Assembly: GCA_958349075.1 (NCBI GenBank) | Contig: CATWBR010000013.1 | Location: forward strand, 1 to 23,294 | DNA from: an uncultured Clostridium sp. | Lineage (GTDB): Bacteria; Bacillota; Clostridia; Lachnospirales; Lachnospiraceae | Direction of reading: 5' to 3' | DNA: 23,294 nucleotides | In this document: piece after piece, positions 1 to 6,435 of the stretch | Position numbering within the stretch: position 1 is the first letter of the stretch | Layout of the letters: each line of letters opens with the position of its first letter | Program-made: the position numbers and the translations under genes | Notes under the pieces: generated by a model | What the model saw: only the letters and a program-made list of their open reading frames with translations | The model's database searches: none | Told to the model about the DNA's origin: nothing

Positions 1-13
1 CTTTCATTTTCAT
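1..13 (-). CDS. possible start of a gene leaving the left edge (partial)
   Basis: On the minus strand an AGGGAGA Shine-Dalgarno-like stretch (about 23-29) lies some 10 bases before an ATG at 13, which would begin Met-Lys-Met-Lys. Only four codons are inside the window, so nothing can be said about the product. It would be divergent from the XRE regulator at 175. ATGs at 21 and 7 are alternatives. Confidence 0.3.
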
Positions 14-174
14 AACTTCATTTCTCCCTGTTTTTCTTGATCTTTTATCAAAGTTTTTTTATACTGTTCTATATAATTATAAAATATTGAACACTCGTTT
101 GATTCAGCGAACAAATCGTTTTATATATCATACATTCGTTCGTTATATCTGTCAAGTCGAGAGAGGGGTATTAA
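14..174. promoter_or_regulatory. AT-rich divergent promoter region upstream of the XRE regulator
   Basis: The stretch is strongly AT-rich with several TATAAT-like hexamers, for example TATAAT at 72-77 (+) and its complement ATTATA at 76-81, which would suit minus-strand transcription. No -35 box of good quality is positioned for either. The GTTCG/CGAAC-type words between 95 and 145 (for example CGAAC near 108 and TTCGTTCG near 136-143) could be part of an operator for the XRE protein, but no clean palindrome stands out. A GAGAGAGGGG ribosome-binding stretch precedes the ATG at 175. Confidence 0.35.
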
Positions 175-726
175 ATGGATCTTGGAAAAATTATTGCGCT
201 CAACTTAAAGCTGCTCCGCACCGAACGCAACCTGACGCTGGGTCAATTATCAAAAATATCGGGTATCAGTAAGGCCATGCTTTCGGATATTGAAAAAGGA
301 GGCAGCAATCCGACCATCAATACCATTTGGAAAATTGCCAACGGCCTGAATGTGCCATACACCAGATTAATGGAAGAAATAGAGAAAAAGGCAACCGTAA
401 TCCGGAAATCCGACTCCATGATGCAGACCGATGAGACGAAGCATTACCGGGTATACTGCTATTTTACAAGCACTCCGGTCCGCAATTTTGAGTTGTTCTA
501 TGTGGAACTGGACGCCGAGTCATCCAATGCCTCGATCGGGCATTCCGAAAAGGCAGAGGAATATATCTATGTCATTCAGGGGGAGCTGGTGCTTCACACG
601 GAGACTGAAGATTATACACTGAGCGAGGGGGATTCCCTCGTGTTTGATTCCTCTATTGCGCACACCTATATCAACCGCAGAAATACGCTCCTCACCTTTA
701 TGGTGGTAAACTTCTATCCGAATTAA
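175..726 (+). CDS. XRE-family transcriptional regulator with C-terminal cupin domain
   Basis: This 183-residue protein has the two-domain layout of cupin-type XRE regulators such as PuuR-like repressors. Residues about 10-65 form a lambda-repressor-type helix-turn-helix (TLGQLSKISGISKAMLSDIE, then NPTINTIWKIANGL). Residues about 105-180 form a small cupin barrel, with G-H-S-E-K-A-E-E-Y-I-Y-V-I-Q-G-E as motif 1 and EGDSLVFDSSIAHTYIN as motif 2. The cupin usually senses a small metabolite and family members usually repress nearby amino-acid or polyamine genes. The ATG at 175 is chosen because a purine-rich GAGAGAGGGG lies a few bases upstream and the HTH begins almost at once. The gene converges on the ornithine cyclodeaminase-like gene and shares a terminator with it, so that gene is a plausible target, though this is inference. 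Confidence 0.88.
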   Translation: MDLGKIIALNLKLLRTERNLTLGQLSKISGISKAMLSDIEKGGSNPTINTIWKIANGLNVPYTRLMEEIEKKATVIRKSDSMMQTDETKHYRVYCYFTSTPVRNFELFYVELDAESSNASIGHSEKAEEYIYVIQGELVLHTETEDYTLSEGDSLVFDSSIAHTYINRRNTLLTFMVVNFYPN

Positions 727-784
727 CGGCGTAAGGCAGACTCGCGCGCCGGAGCGCAGTCGCTTAAACGGCCCTACTGCCTTG

Positions 785-847
785 GCGCGCAGTGCACATA
801 CTCCGCGGAGCGGTTTTGATTTTACAGAGCGCTTTCCCGTTAAATTG
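785..847. repeat. degenerate copy of a dispersed intergenic repeat
   Basis: The first part (785-816) nearly matches 2430-2463: GCGCGCAGTG, then CTCCGCGGAGCGGTTTT, with a few differences between. The second part (805-845) resembles 10188-10225 after the LysR gene: CGGAG, TTTT, GAGC, CTTTCC and GTTAAAT recur in the same order and spacing. The element contains the palindrome CTCCGCGGAG. It sits directly before the shared terminator. Function is unknown. Confidence 0.5.
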
Positions 848-887
848 AAAACCCCTGTTTGGGTGAAATGATCCAAACAGGAGTTTT
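848..887. terminator. bidirectional terminator between XRE and ornithine cyclodeaminase-like genes
   Basis: CCTGTTTGG (854-862) pairs perfectly with CCAAACAGG (873-881) across a 10-base loop. After a single mismatch the stem is extended by AAAAC/GTTTT, giving a T-run on both strands. It lies between two convergent genes ending at 726 (+) and 957 (-), so it can serve both. Confidence 0.8.
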
Positions 888-956
888 ATGTTCCGGAACT
901 TTTATCACACTGCGCAGATTTCTGCACGGACTTCTTTTCTGTATCAGTCTCTTTTC

Positions 957-2066
957 TTACAGCTTCAATCCTTTACTCACATTCACAACAAAATCCTGTA
1001 CATTGGTTACAATTCCCTTGGCCGACAGGCTGCCGCGATCGCCCAGCTTATTCACCGCGAATTCCGAGATGTCCACGGTATAGAAATAAACCTGCCGAAT
1101 CGTTCCGTCCGGCATCACGCGGAAGGACGGCGTCATGTTCCCCGTTGCAACGGAATGAAGTGTGGTCGCCATACAGATGACCGTAGTTGCCTTGCTGATG
1201 CATTTTCTCATGGCGTCCTGGCCCTCGTAGACATTGGCATGGACCTCGGGAAGCGGACCGTCGTCACGGATGGAGCCGACCAGTACAAAAGGAACCTCCT
1301 TCTTTACGCAGCTATAAATAATGCCGTTGTCAATCCCCTCTTTCTCAATAAAGGCCGGGATGGATCCGTGGTATTTTACCTTATTGATCGTATCAATGTG
1401 ATTGTAGTGGCCTCCCTGGTAGCTCTGCTGCGTATATATATCCTGCCCGAGAGCCGTTTTCAAATATGCTCCCTCCAGATCATGGGTTGCCAGGGCATTT
1501 CCGGCCAGCAGCGCATCTACGTAGCCGTTCATAACGAGTTTTGAGAACGCCGCCCTGGAATCGGCGTCAAACGCACAGGCCGGGCCCAGTACCCAGGCCA
1601 CATAGCCGTGTTCCTTCTCATATTCCAGCAGCTCATAGATATTGTCATAGTCCCTGGAAAAAGCAGTCTCCCTGGAACGGCTCTGGCGGAAGGCAAACGA
1701 TTCCTGGCTGTCCGCCCCGTCTGCTGCGTTCCCGGAGAACTCGCTGAAACCGTCCGGGTACACATAAATTCCGTCTTCTCCGTTTTCCGTCCTGCCCGTA
1801 AATACCATGTCGCCCTGTTTCAGGTTCCTGAATTCACGGACGAAAATTTTCCCGTTCTCATAGACCGCGACACAGTCCATGCGGCTCTCCTCAGCCAGCA
1901 GCCATCGGCCGCCTGTCTTAAAGTACTCCGGAAAAATTGTGGTTGCATGATATCCGTCCGGAGCAACTCTGTCAAACGGAGCAGGCTCAAGCTTTGCTTC
2001 CGGCGCCTCCGTAAACCGGGGCAGAGTAAAATCTGGGGCCTGATACGTTTTTAATTGAAATGACAT
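957..2066 (-). CDS. archaeal-type ornithine cyclodeaminase-like protein (TIGR00300 / LOR-SDH domain family)
   Basis: The 369-residue product carries the signature blocks of the archaeal ornithine cyclodeaminase family, which converts ornithine to proline and ammonia using NAD: GYVDALLAGNALATHDLEGA (182-200), PFVLVGSIRDDGPLPEV (259-275), EGQDAMRK (281-288), TLHSVATGNMTPS (302-314) and NKLGDRGS (339-346). This family also forms the C-terminal part of cyanobacterial AgrE/ArgZ and is unrelated to the mu-crystallin-like bacterial ornithine cyclodeaminase. I chose ATG 2066 because a GGGAGGAATT ribosome site sits 6-7 bases upstream; an in-frame extension to 2132 lacks one. The middle (about 100-150) is divergent from the usual archaeal pattern, so the exact substrate is uncertain. 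It is a single-gene unit, with its own 5' region and a shared terminator at 848-887. Confidence 0.78.
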   Translation of the reverse strand: MSFQLKTYQAPDFTLPRFTEAPEAKLEPAPFDRVAPDGYHATTIFPEYFKTGGRWLLAEESRMDCVAVYENGKIFVREFRNLKQGDMVFTGRTENGEDGIYVYPDGFSEFSGNAADGADSQESFAFRQSRSRETAFSRDYDNIYELLEYEKEHGYVAWVLGPACAFDADSRAAFSKLVMNGYVDALLAGNALATHDLEGAYLKTALGQDIYTQQSYQGGHYNHIDTINKVKYHGSIPAFIEKEGIDNGIIYSCVKKEVPFVLVGSIRDDGPLPEVHANVYEGQDAMRKCISKATTVICMATTLHSVATGNMTPSFRVMPDGTIRQVYFYTVDISEFAVNKLGDRGSLSAKGIVTNVQDFVVNVSKGLKL

Positions 2067-2113
2067 GATAAATTCCTCCCTGTATTTGTTTTCGGTTACA
2101 CCATTTGATACGG

Positions 2114-2145
2114 CATCTGTCCGGTGTTTCATTTGTCCGGTGTTA
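2114..2145 (-). repeat. tandem 16-bp repeat in the leader of the cyclodeaminase-like gene
   Basis: CATCTGTCCGGTGTTT (2114-2129) is followed immediately by CATTTGTCCGGTGTTA (2130-2145), 14 of 16 positions identical. On the coding strand of the downstream gene it reads as two AACACCGGACA words 16 bases apart. It lies about 50-80 bases before the start codon, where a regulator site or a leader structure could be; a simple duplication is equally possible. Confidence 0.6.
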
Positions 2146-2279
2146 CACTAATCCGGCATTGCATCGAGCCGGCGATAGCCTCATAGTAAAGTCCTTGGCC
2201 ATTCTTCTATCACTAATTTACCATATTTTGATACTTCCAACAACCACCCGAAAACAATTGTGGGTTACCAGTTTCTGTT

Positions 2280-2465
2280 CACAGGCAATGTTCCGCGAGG
2301 TGTTTTCACGCGTTTTTGCGTGAAAATCCCGAGTTACACGGCGCGAAACGGTGTTTTTTACCGTTTCTGTGCATCGCGAAGCGTGTTGCTGGGCACGGAG
2401 TGAACAGTAACGGTTACCATACTTCCTCAGCGCGCAGTGTGCATCCTCCGCGGAGCGGTTTTTAT
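2280..2465. repeat. hairpin-rich intergenic repeat element (full-length copy)
   Basis: This GC-rich block in a 519-base gap contains two compact hairpins in series: TTTTCACGC/GCGTGAAAA (2303-2311 with 2318-2326, 6-base loop) and GAAACGGT/ACCGTTTC (2345-2352 with 2360-2367, 7-base loop). Further GCG/CGC-rich words and the palindrome CTCCGCGGAG (2446-2455) follow. The end (2430-2463) recurs at 785-816. The whole looks like the imperfect-palindrome intergenic repeats I recall from Lachnospiraceae genomes, in which spurious small proteins are often annotated; that link is from memory. The rest of the gap (2146-2279) shows only AT-rich promoter-like sequence for the gene at 2066 and no clear boxes. 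Confidence 0.6.
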
Positions 2466-2483
2466 TAAACAATTCTGTGAAAT

Positions 2484-2531
2484 AAAAAAGTCTGCCGGTT
2501 TTCTCTTTTAAAGGGGAGTGAAAACCGGCAG
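2484..2531 (-). terminator. terminator of the six-gene catabolic operon
   Basis: CTGCCGGTTTT (2492-2502) pairs perfectly with AAAACCGGCAG (2521-2531), an 11-bp stem. On the minus strand it is followed by CTTTTTTATTT, a good U-run. It lies about 55 bases after the stop of the CoA-transferase gene and separates the operon from the cyclodeaminase-like gene. Confidence 0.88.
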
Positions 2532-2585
2532 TGTATTTACACCCTGTAGTATATGGGATGTAAGCAATCTTTACTTTTGCATCTT

Positions 2586-3881
2586 TTAAATCAGCCCCAG
2601 TTCTTTTGCCTGGAATGTAAGTTCTTCTCTGAATTTCGGGTGTGAAACCCGGATCAGTTCCCTGGCCCGTTCTGCGACGGTCTTTCCGGCCAGAACGGCC
2701 GCGCCGTACTCGGTAACCACATATTCCACCATGGTACGCGTCAGGGACACCGGAGTTCCCGGGGCAAAAAATGGAACGATCTTGGAATATTTACCGTTTT
2801 TTGTAATGGACTCGACCACCACGATGGATTTCCCATCAGGGCAAAGCGCTGCACCCGTTGAAAAATCGGCAATTCCGCCCATGCCGGAATACTGCTTTCC
2901 CTTCAGATATTCCGAGTTGGCCTGTCCCAGGAGATCGACCTGAACGGCATTGTTGATTGCCGTCATCCTCCTGTTCTGCGCAATCAGGCCCGGATTTAAT
3001 ACATTCTGGCAACTGTTCATGTTTATTCCCGGATTGTGGCCGGCAAAATCAAACAGTTCCCTGGAACCCACGAGCTGGGCGCAAACGGAAACTCCCGGGT
3101 GAAGCGTCTTCTTTCTGTTGGTGACGATTCCCCTTTTGGTCAGTTCCATCAGCAGATCTCCGTAAATTTCTGTGTGGACTCCCAGATCTCTTTTAGGATC
3201 CATATACATCATAGCAGAAGAATTCAGGCGTCCCAGCCCTACTTCTATCGTGGCCTCATCCTCCACAAGCTCCGACAGGGCGTTACCAATTGCCCTGTAA
3301 ACCTCGCGGCTTTCCTCAGCGTCGTCAATCTCCCGGATGTTGAGGGGATACCCGTCTCCCTCCACAATATAGTCAAACTCGGAAATATGCTTTACATTCG
3401 CCCCGAGTACAAACGGAAGTTCCGGGTTGATTTCGGCGATAACCAGTTCCGCCTGGGTAGCAATGACCGGCATTCCGTCCGCTGCATTTCCCATGGACAC
3501 GTAGCCGTTTTCATCAGGTCTTGATACACAGGGCATTGCTATCCGGCATTTCAATGCGTTCATTGCCAGTTTGCCGTATCCTGAAAAACCGCAGGGGATG
3601 AATTCCGCAAAACCATTCTCAATATATTCCCGGTTCATGCCGTCCATGAAACTGAGGAAAACCCTCACCTCATCTCCCAGCCCCTCCAGTTCTCCCAGAA
3701 AGTTTGTCTGGGAACAGAAATACGTCACATTCTTTAAGTCTTTTCTCTTTCCCAGTTCCCTGAGGATTGTCTTCGGCTCCCTTGTCACAGCGCAGAAGCT
3801 GTCCCCGCTCCTCACCATGGCCGCCGCCTGAGCCGCTGTTATCAGTTTTTCATTATATTGGTCTTTCCATGTCTGACACAT
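2586..3881 (-). CDS. acetyl-CoA hydrolase/transferase family, 4-hydroxybutyrate CoA-transferase-like
   Basis: The 431-residue protein matches the length and layout of the AbfT/butyrate CoA-transferase group. Conserved blocks are IEVGLGRLNSSAM (212-224), HTEIYGDLLMEL (236-247), NNAVQVDLLGQANSE, YSGMGGIADFSTGA, KIVPFFAPG, and VEYVVTEYGAAVLAGKT near the end. Glu238 in the HTE motif aligns with the catalytic glutamate that forms the glutamyl-CoA intermediate in Clostridium aminobutyricum AbfT. The enzyme would move CoA from acetyl-CoA or another acyl-CoA onto a carboxylate made by this operon. The GGQ block found in many relatives is GGI here. ATG 3881 has a TGGAGA ribosome site about 8 bases upstream, and it follows the crotonase gene by 21 bases. 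It is the last gene before the terminator. The exact acid substrate cannot be read from sequence. Confidence 0.85.
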   Translation of the reverse strand: MCQTWKDQYNEKLITAAQAAAMVRSGDSFCAVTREPKTILRELGKRKDLKNVTYFCSQTNFLGELEGLGDEVRVFLSFMDGMNREYIENGFAEFIPCGFSGYGKLAMNALKCRIAMPCVSRPDENGYVSMGNAADGMPVIATQAELVIAEINPELPFVLGANVKHISEFDYIVEGDGYPLNIREIDDAEESREVYRAIGNALSELVEDEATIEVGLGRLNSSAMMYMDPKRDLGVHTEIYGDLLMELTKRGIVTNRKKTLHPGVSVCAQLVGSRELFDFAGHNPGINMNSCQNVLNPGLIAQNRRMTAINNAVQVDLLGQANSEYLKGKQYSGMGGIADFSTGAALCPDGKSIVVVESITKNGKYSKIVPFFAPGTPVSLTRTMVEYVVTEYGAAVLAGKTVAERARELIRVSHPKFREELTFQAKELGLI

Positions 3882-3902
3882 TTTCGTTCTCCATTGTCCT
3901 TT

Positions 3903-4712
3903 TTATGAGCGGTTATTTTTCCATTCCAGCGCCGCTTTAAGTCCCTGGCTGTTCACAATCTCGTTGAATTCTTTCTGCGTCTGGGCCTGGTTGATGCGGC
4001 ACAGGCTGAAAATCTCTGCTGCAAAATCCATGGCGTTGACCATGCCCTGAATCTCATACGTCTTGTTGACCTGGTATTTTAACATGGTCATCGTATCGGA
4101 AGGCATTCCGGCAAGTCGCTCGGCAACTTTCATGGTCTCCTCTTCCAGTTTCTCAAACGGCACCACCTTATTTACAACGCCGCATTCACGGAGCTCTTCC
4201 GCGGTCAGATATTCGCCAAGATATAAAAGCTGTCTCGCTTTATTCATCGGGAGTTTCCACGGCTCAATCAGGATGTCCGGAACATAGGAAAATGCCACTT
4301 CCGGCTCTCCGAACCTGGCGTCCTCGGATGCAATCACCAGATCGCACATGAAAGCAAGGTGAAGTCCGCCGCCGATACAGAATCCCTGTACGGATGCTAT
4401 TACGGGCTTTTTACAGTTCCAGACTTCCCGCCAGGTATTTAATTCCATTGCCGTGTTTTCTCTTCTTGGAATCACGTCTACAATCGGCTCTCCAATACTT
4501 TCCTTAATGTCAAAACCCGCGCTGAATGCCTTATCCCCCACCGCACTGATAACAATTACGTTGGTCTCCGGATCCTGATCCGCCATTTTAATAAATTCTC
4601 CCAGGTTCTCCACCAGTTCCTGGTTGAATGCATTTCTCGCTTTTGGGCGGTTGATTATAACTCTTCCAATTTTCCCCTGTTTCTCATATAAAAGTACGTC
4701 TGTCTGGCTCAT
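3903..4712 (-). CDS. enoyl-CoA hydratase/isomerase (crotonase) family protein
   Basis: The 269-residue protein has the crotonase fold signatures: the oxyanion-hole segments AFSAGFDIKE (62-71) and VQGFCIGGGLHLAFMCDLVIAS (108-129), then ARFGEPEVAFSYVPD (132-146). In classical enoyl-CoA hydratase two glutamates act as acid/base; the second is kept (Glu138) but the first is replaced by His118, in GGGLHLA instead of GGxELA. The usual PGxGGTQRL that follows is also absent, with ILIEPWKLP in its place. So it acts on a CoA thioester but is probably not a plain crotonyl-CoA hydratase; another hydratase/lyase, isomerase or decarboxylase role is possible. ATG 4712 has a GGGAGGAAAC ribosome site. It sits between the nitroreductase and CoA-transferase genes. 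Confidence 0.86.
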   Translation of the reverse strand: MSQTDVLLYEKQGKIGRVIINRPKARNAFNQELVENLGEFIKMADQDPETNVIVISAVGDKAFSAGFDIKESIGEPIVDVIPRRENTAMELNTWREVWNCKKPVIASVQGFCIGGGLHLAFMCDLVIASEDARFGEPEVAFSYVPDILIEPWKLPMNKARQLLYLGEYLTAEELRECGVVNKVVPFEKLEEETMKVAERLAGMPSDTMTMLKYQVNKTYEIQGMVNAMDFAAEIFSLCRINQAQTQKEFNEIVNSQGLKAALEWKNNRS

Positions 4713-4775
4713 AATATCTGTTTCCTCCCGCTATTTTTCAGCTTTTATTTTTCTATTTCTGTATTTCAGTTTTTT

Positions 4776-4809
4776 CTTTCCGCTTCTATCTTTCCGCTTC
4801 TATCTTTCC
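4776..4809 (-). repeat. 14-bp tandem repeat in a purine-rich inter-cistron leader
   Basis: CTTTCCGCTTCTAT occurs twice head to tail (4776-4789 and 4790-4803) and begins a third time at 4804. On the mRNA of the minus-strand operon this is an almost pure purine tract between the nitroreductase and crotonase genes. The 108-base gap is the longest inside the operon. No promoter boxes or hairpin were found in it. Confidence 0.6.
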
Positions 4810-4820
4810 ACCCCTGTCTC

Positions 4821-5345
4821 TCAGTTTATGTCCTTCCCACAGTTCCACCGCCCCATATGGACACGGCTCTCATCCCATCTGTCTTTTGCCGTCTTCTTAA
4901 ATTCCGGATAGCCAAAGGACATCAGGCAGAGAATCTCTATCTCATCCGGGATGCCGAATTCCGGCCTTATGGTTTTTATTCTCTCCTCATTTGGATAAAC
5001 GCCCAGCCACACGGCTCCCACTCCCAGGTGTTCCGCCTCCAGAAGCATGTTTTCGGCGGCTGCCGAGCAGTCCTGAATCCAGAAGTCGAACCTGTATTTC
5101 TGGAGTGACGGGTCTGCGCACAGAATCACCGCAAATGCGGCTTCCGGAAGCATGGAGGCGTGAGGATGAAGCTCTGAGAGCCTGACTAAATCCTCCCTAT
5201 CCTCCACTACCAGAAAGTGCCATGGCTGCTCATTACCGGCCGACGGCGCGCACATCCCGGCACGCAGGATTTTTTCTATCTTCTCGCGCTCTACCGGCCT
5301 GTTCTGATATTTTCTTGTACTTCTCCGCTCGAATATTTCTTTCAT
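4821..5345 (-). CDS. nitroreductase-family flavoprotein
   Basis: This 174-residue protein has the FMN-binding layout of the nitroreductase superfamily: ERRSTRKYQNRPV (6-18) at the N-terminus, MCAPSAGNEQPWHFLVVED (31-49), and DCSAAAENMLLEAEHLGVGAVWLGVYP in the second half, where the flavin phosphate and dimer contacts lie. Such proteins are FMN dimers using NAD(P)H, but many have non-nitro physiological substrates such as enoates or dehydrogenation steps. The length is normal for the small clostridial group and no extra ferredoxin domain is present. ATG 5345 follows an AGGAAGGG ribosome site and lies only 12 bases after the PLP enzyme gene, showing co-transcription. In this operon it may supply a redox step between the deaminated product and the CoA ester, which is inference. 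Confidence 0.86.
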   Translation of the reverse strand: MKEIFERRSTRKYQNRPVEREKIEKILRAGMCAPSAGNEQPWHFLVVEDREDLVRLSELHPHASMLPEAAFAVILCADPSLQKYRFDFWIQDCSAAAENMLLEAEHLGVGAVWLGVYPNEERIKTIRPEFGIPDEIEILCLMSFGYPEFKKTAKDRWDESRVHMGRWNCGKDIN

Positions 5346-5357
5346 GGCATACCCTTC

Positions 5358-6407
5358 CTAACTTGGGCCGCACTGTGCAAACAGTGAGGCAAATCCGCCC
5401 GTATGGATATAAATCACAGGCAGACCGCTCTCCCCTTTTCCAGATTCCGTGACAGCACCCACCACCGTTTTGCTGCAATAAATATTTTCAATATAGATTC
5501 CTGTAAGATGAGGAAAACGTTTTACCATCCGGCTGCTCTCCTCCGTATTGCTGCCCCAGCCATCCCCGGCGTAGAGGTCCGTAACCTCACAAAGCGATTC
5601 AAACTCGCACCCGATCGGGCCGGCATACTGTTCCGTTTCCGCAATCAGCTTCTTTATCCGGTTCTCTAATGTCTCTTTACTGTGCTCCACACTGATGACC
5701 GTGATCTCAAACGGCATATTTTCGAGATAATTCCCGCATATCAGGCCTGCCGCTATGCCTCCGTTGCCTCCCGGCACAAAGATGCGGCCCAGTTTTTTCC
5801 GGCCCTCCGCTCCCGTCGTTTCTGTCGCTGTTTCAGTCGTAGGTCCGGCCGTCGTTTCAGCCGCCGTACCATCCTCTTTTTCCAGCTCCTCTTTTATTTC
5901 CCGGAGCATGTCGATATAACCGAGGACTCCCAGCCCGGTGGAAGCGCCGTTTTCTATCAGGAACGGTTTTTTCCCCTCCGCCCTGTATCCGTCACAGAGC
6001 AGCGCCGCTTTTTCATTCCGTTCTATACCGCTGCAGGATCCCAGGAAAACTTCACGCACATCCAGTATTTTATTCAATATCATGTTTCCTCTTCTATCCT
6101 CCGGAAGAAATGAATTATAGACGAGGGTGCAGTCCAAGGACAGAGCCGCGCAAGCCGCCGCCACAGTTGTGCACAGGTTGGATTCATACGGCCCGGACGC
6201 AATGACGGTGTCACATCCTTCGGATACCGCTTCCTCCAGCAGATACTCCATACACCGCACCTTATTGCCTCCCGGCCCCAGCCCGCTCAAGTCTTCTCTT
6301 TTAATGTAAAACGGCACGGGCAGCGAAAATTCTTTTTCTATTCTTTTCATTCTCTGGAGAGGGGTGGGATAACACCCCAGCTCCAGTTTCTTGTGGTATA
6401 ATTTCAT
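5358..6407 (-). CDS. PLP-dependent D-cysteine desulfhydrase / ACC deaminase-like enzyme (copy 1)
   Basis: The 349-residue protein belongs to the fold-type II PLP family with D-cysteine desulfhydrase and 1-aminocyclopropane-1-carboxylate deaminase. The N-terminal FYIKREDLSGLGPGGNKVR (33-51) includes the Schiff-base Lys49. Family enzymes normally have a QSNH block; here it is SGPYESNLCT (71-80). The glycine loop expected to hold the PLP phosphate is VPGGNGGIAAG (211-221). Members release ammonia from an amino acid and give a 2-oxo acid, but these changes make the substrate uncertain. Residues about 178-204 form a Thr/Glu/Ala-rich low-complexity insert absent from the second copy at 13187-14170, with which it otherwise aligns end to end. 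ATG 6407 has GAGCGGAGGAAAG directly upstream and lies 28 bases after the symporter gene. Confidence 0.84.
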   Translation of the reverse strand: MKLYHKKLELGCYPTPLQRMKRIEKEFSLPVPFYIKREDLSGLGPGGNKVRCMEYLLEEAVSEGCDTVIASGPYESNLCTTVAAACAALSLDCTLVYNSFLPEDRRGNMILNKILDVREVFLGSCSGIERNEKAALLCDGYRAEGKKPFLIENGASTGLGVLGYIDMLREIKEELEKEDGTAAETTAGPTTETATETTGAEGRKKLGRIFVPGGNGGIAAGLICGNYLENMPFEITVISVEHSKETLENRIKKLIAETEQYAGPIGCEFESLCEVTDLYAGDGWGSNTEESSRMVKRFPHLTGIYIENIYCSKTVVGAVTESGKGESGLPVIYIHTGGFASLFAQCGPS

Positions 6408-6435
6408 CTTTCCTCCGCTCAGTTGATTGGAAGCA

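Noticed and set aside
888..1544. A 218-residue plus-strand open frame opposite the cyclodeaminase-like gene
   Set aside because: The opposite strand carries a recognisable enzyme over the same bases; this frame has no domain or ribosome site and starts inside the terminator.
2218..2472. An 84-residue open frame on the minus strand in the 2067-2585 gap
   Set aside because: It lies over the hairpin-rich repeat, is Arg- and Cys-rich, has no ribosome site and resembles no protein family; it is best explained as a repeat-derived spurious frame.
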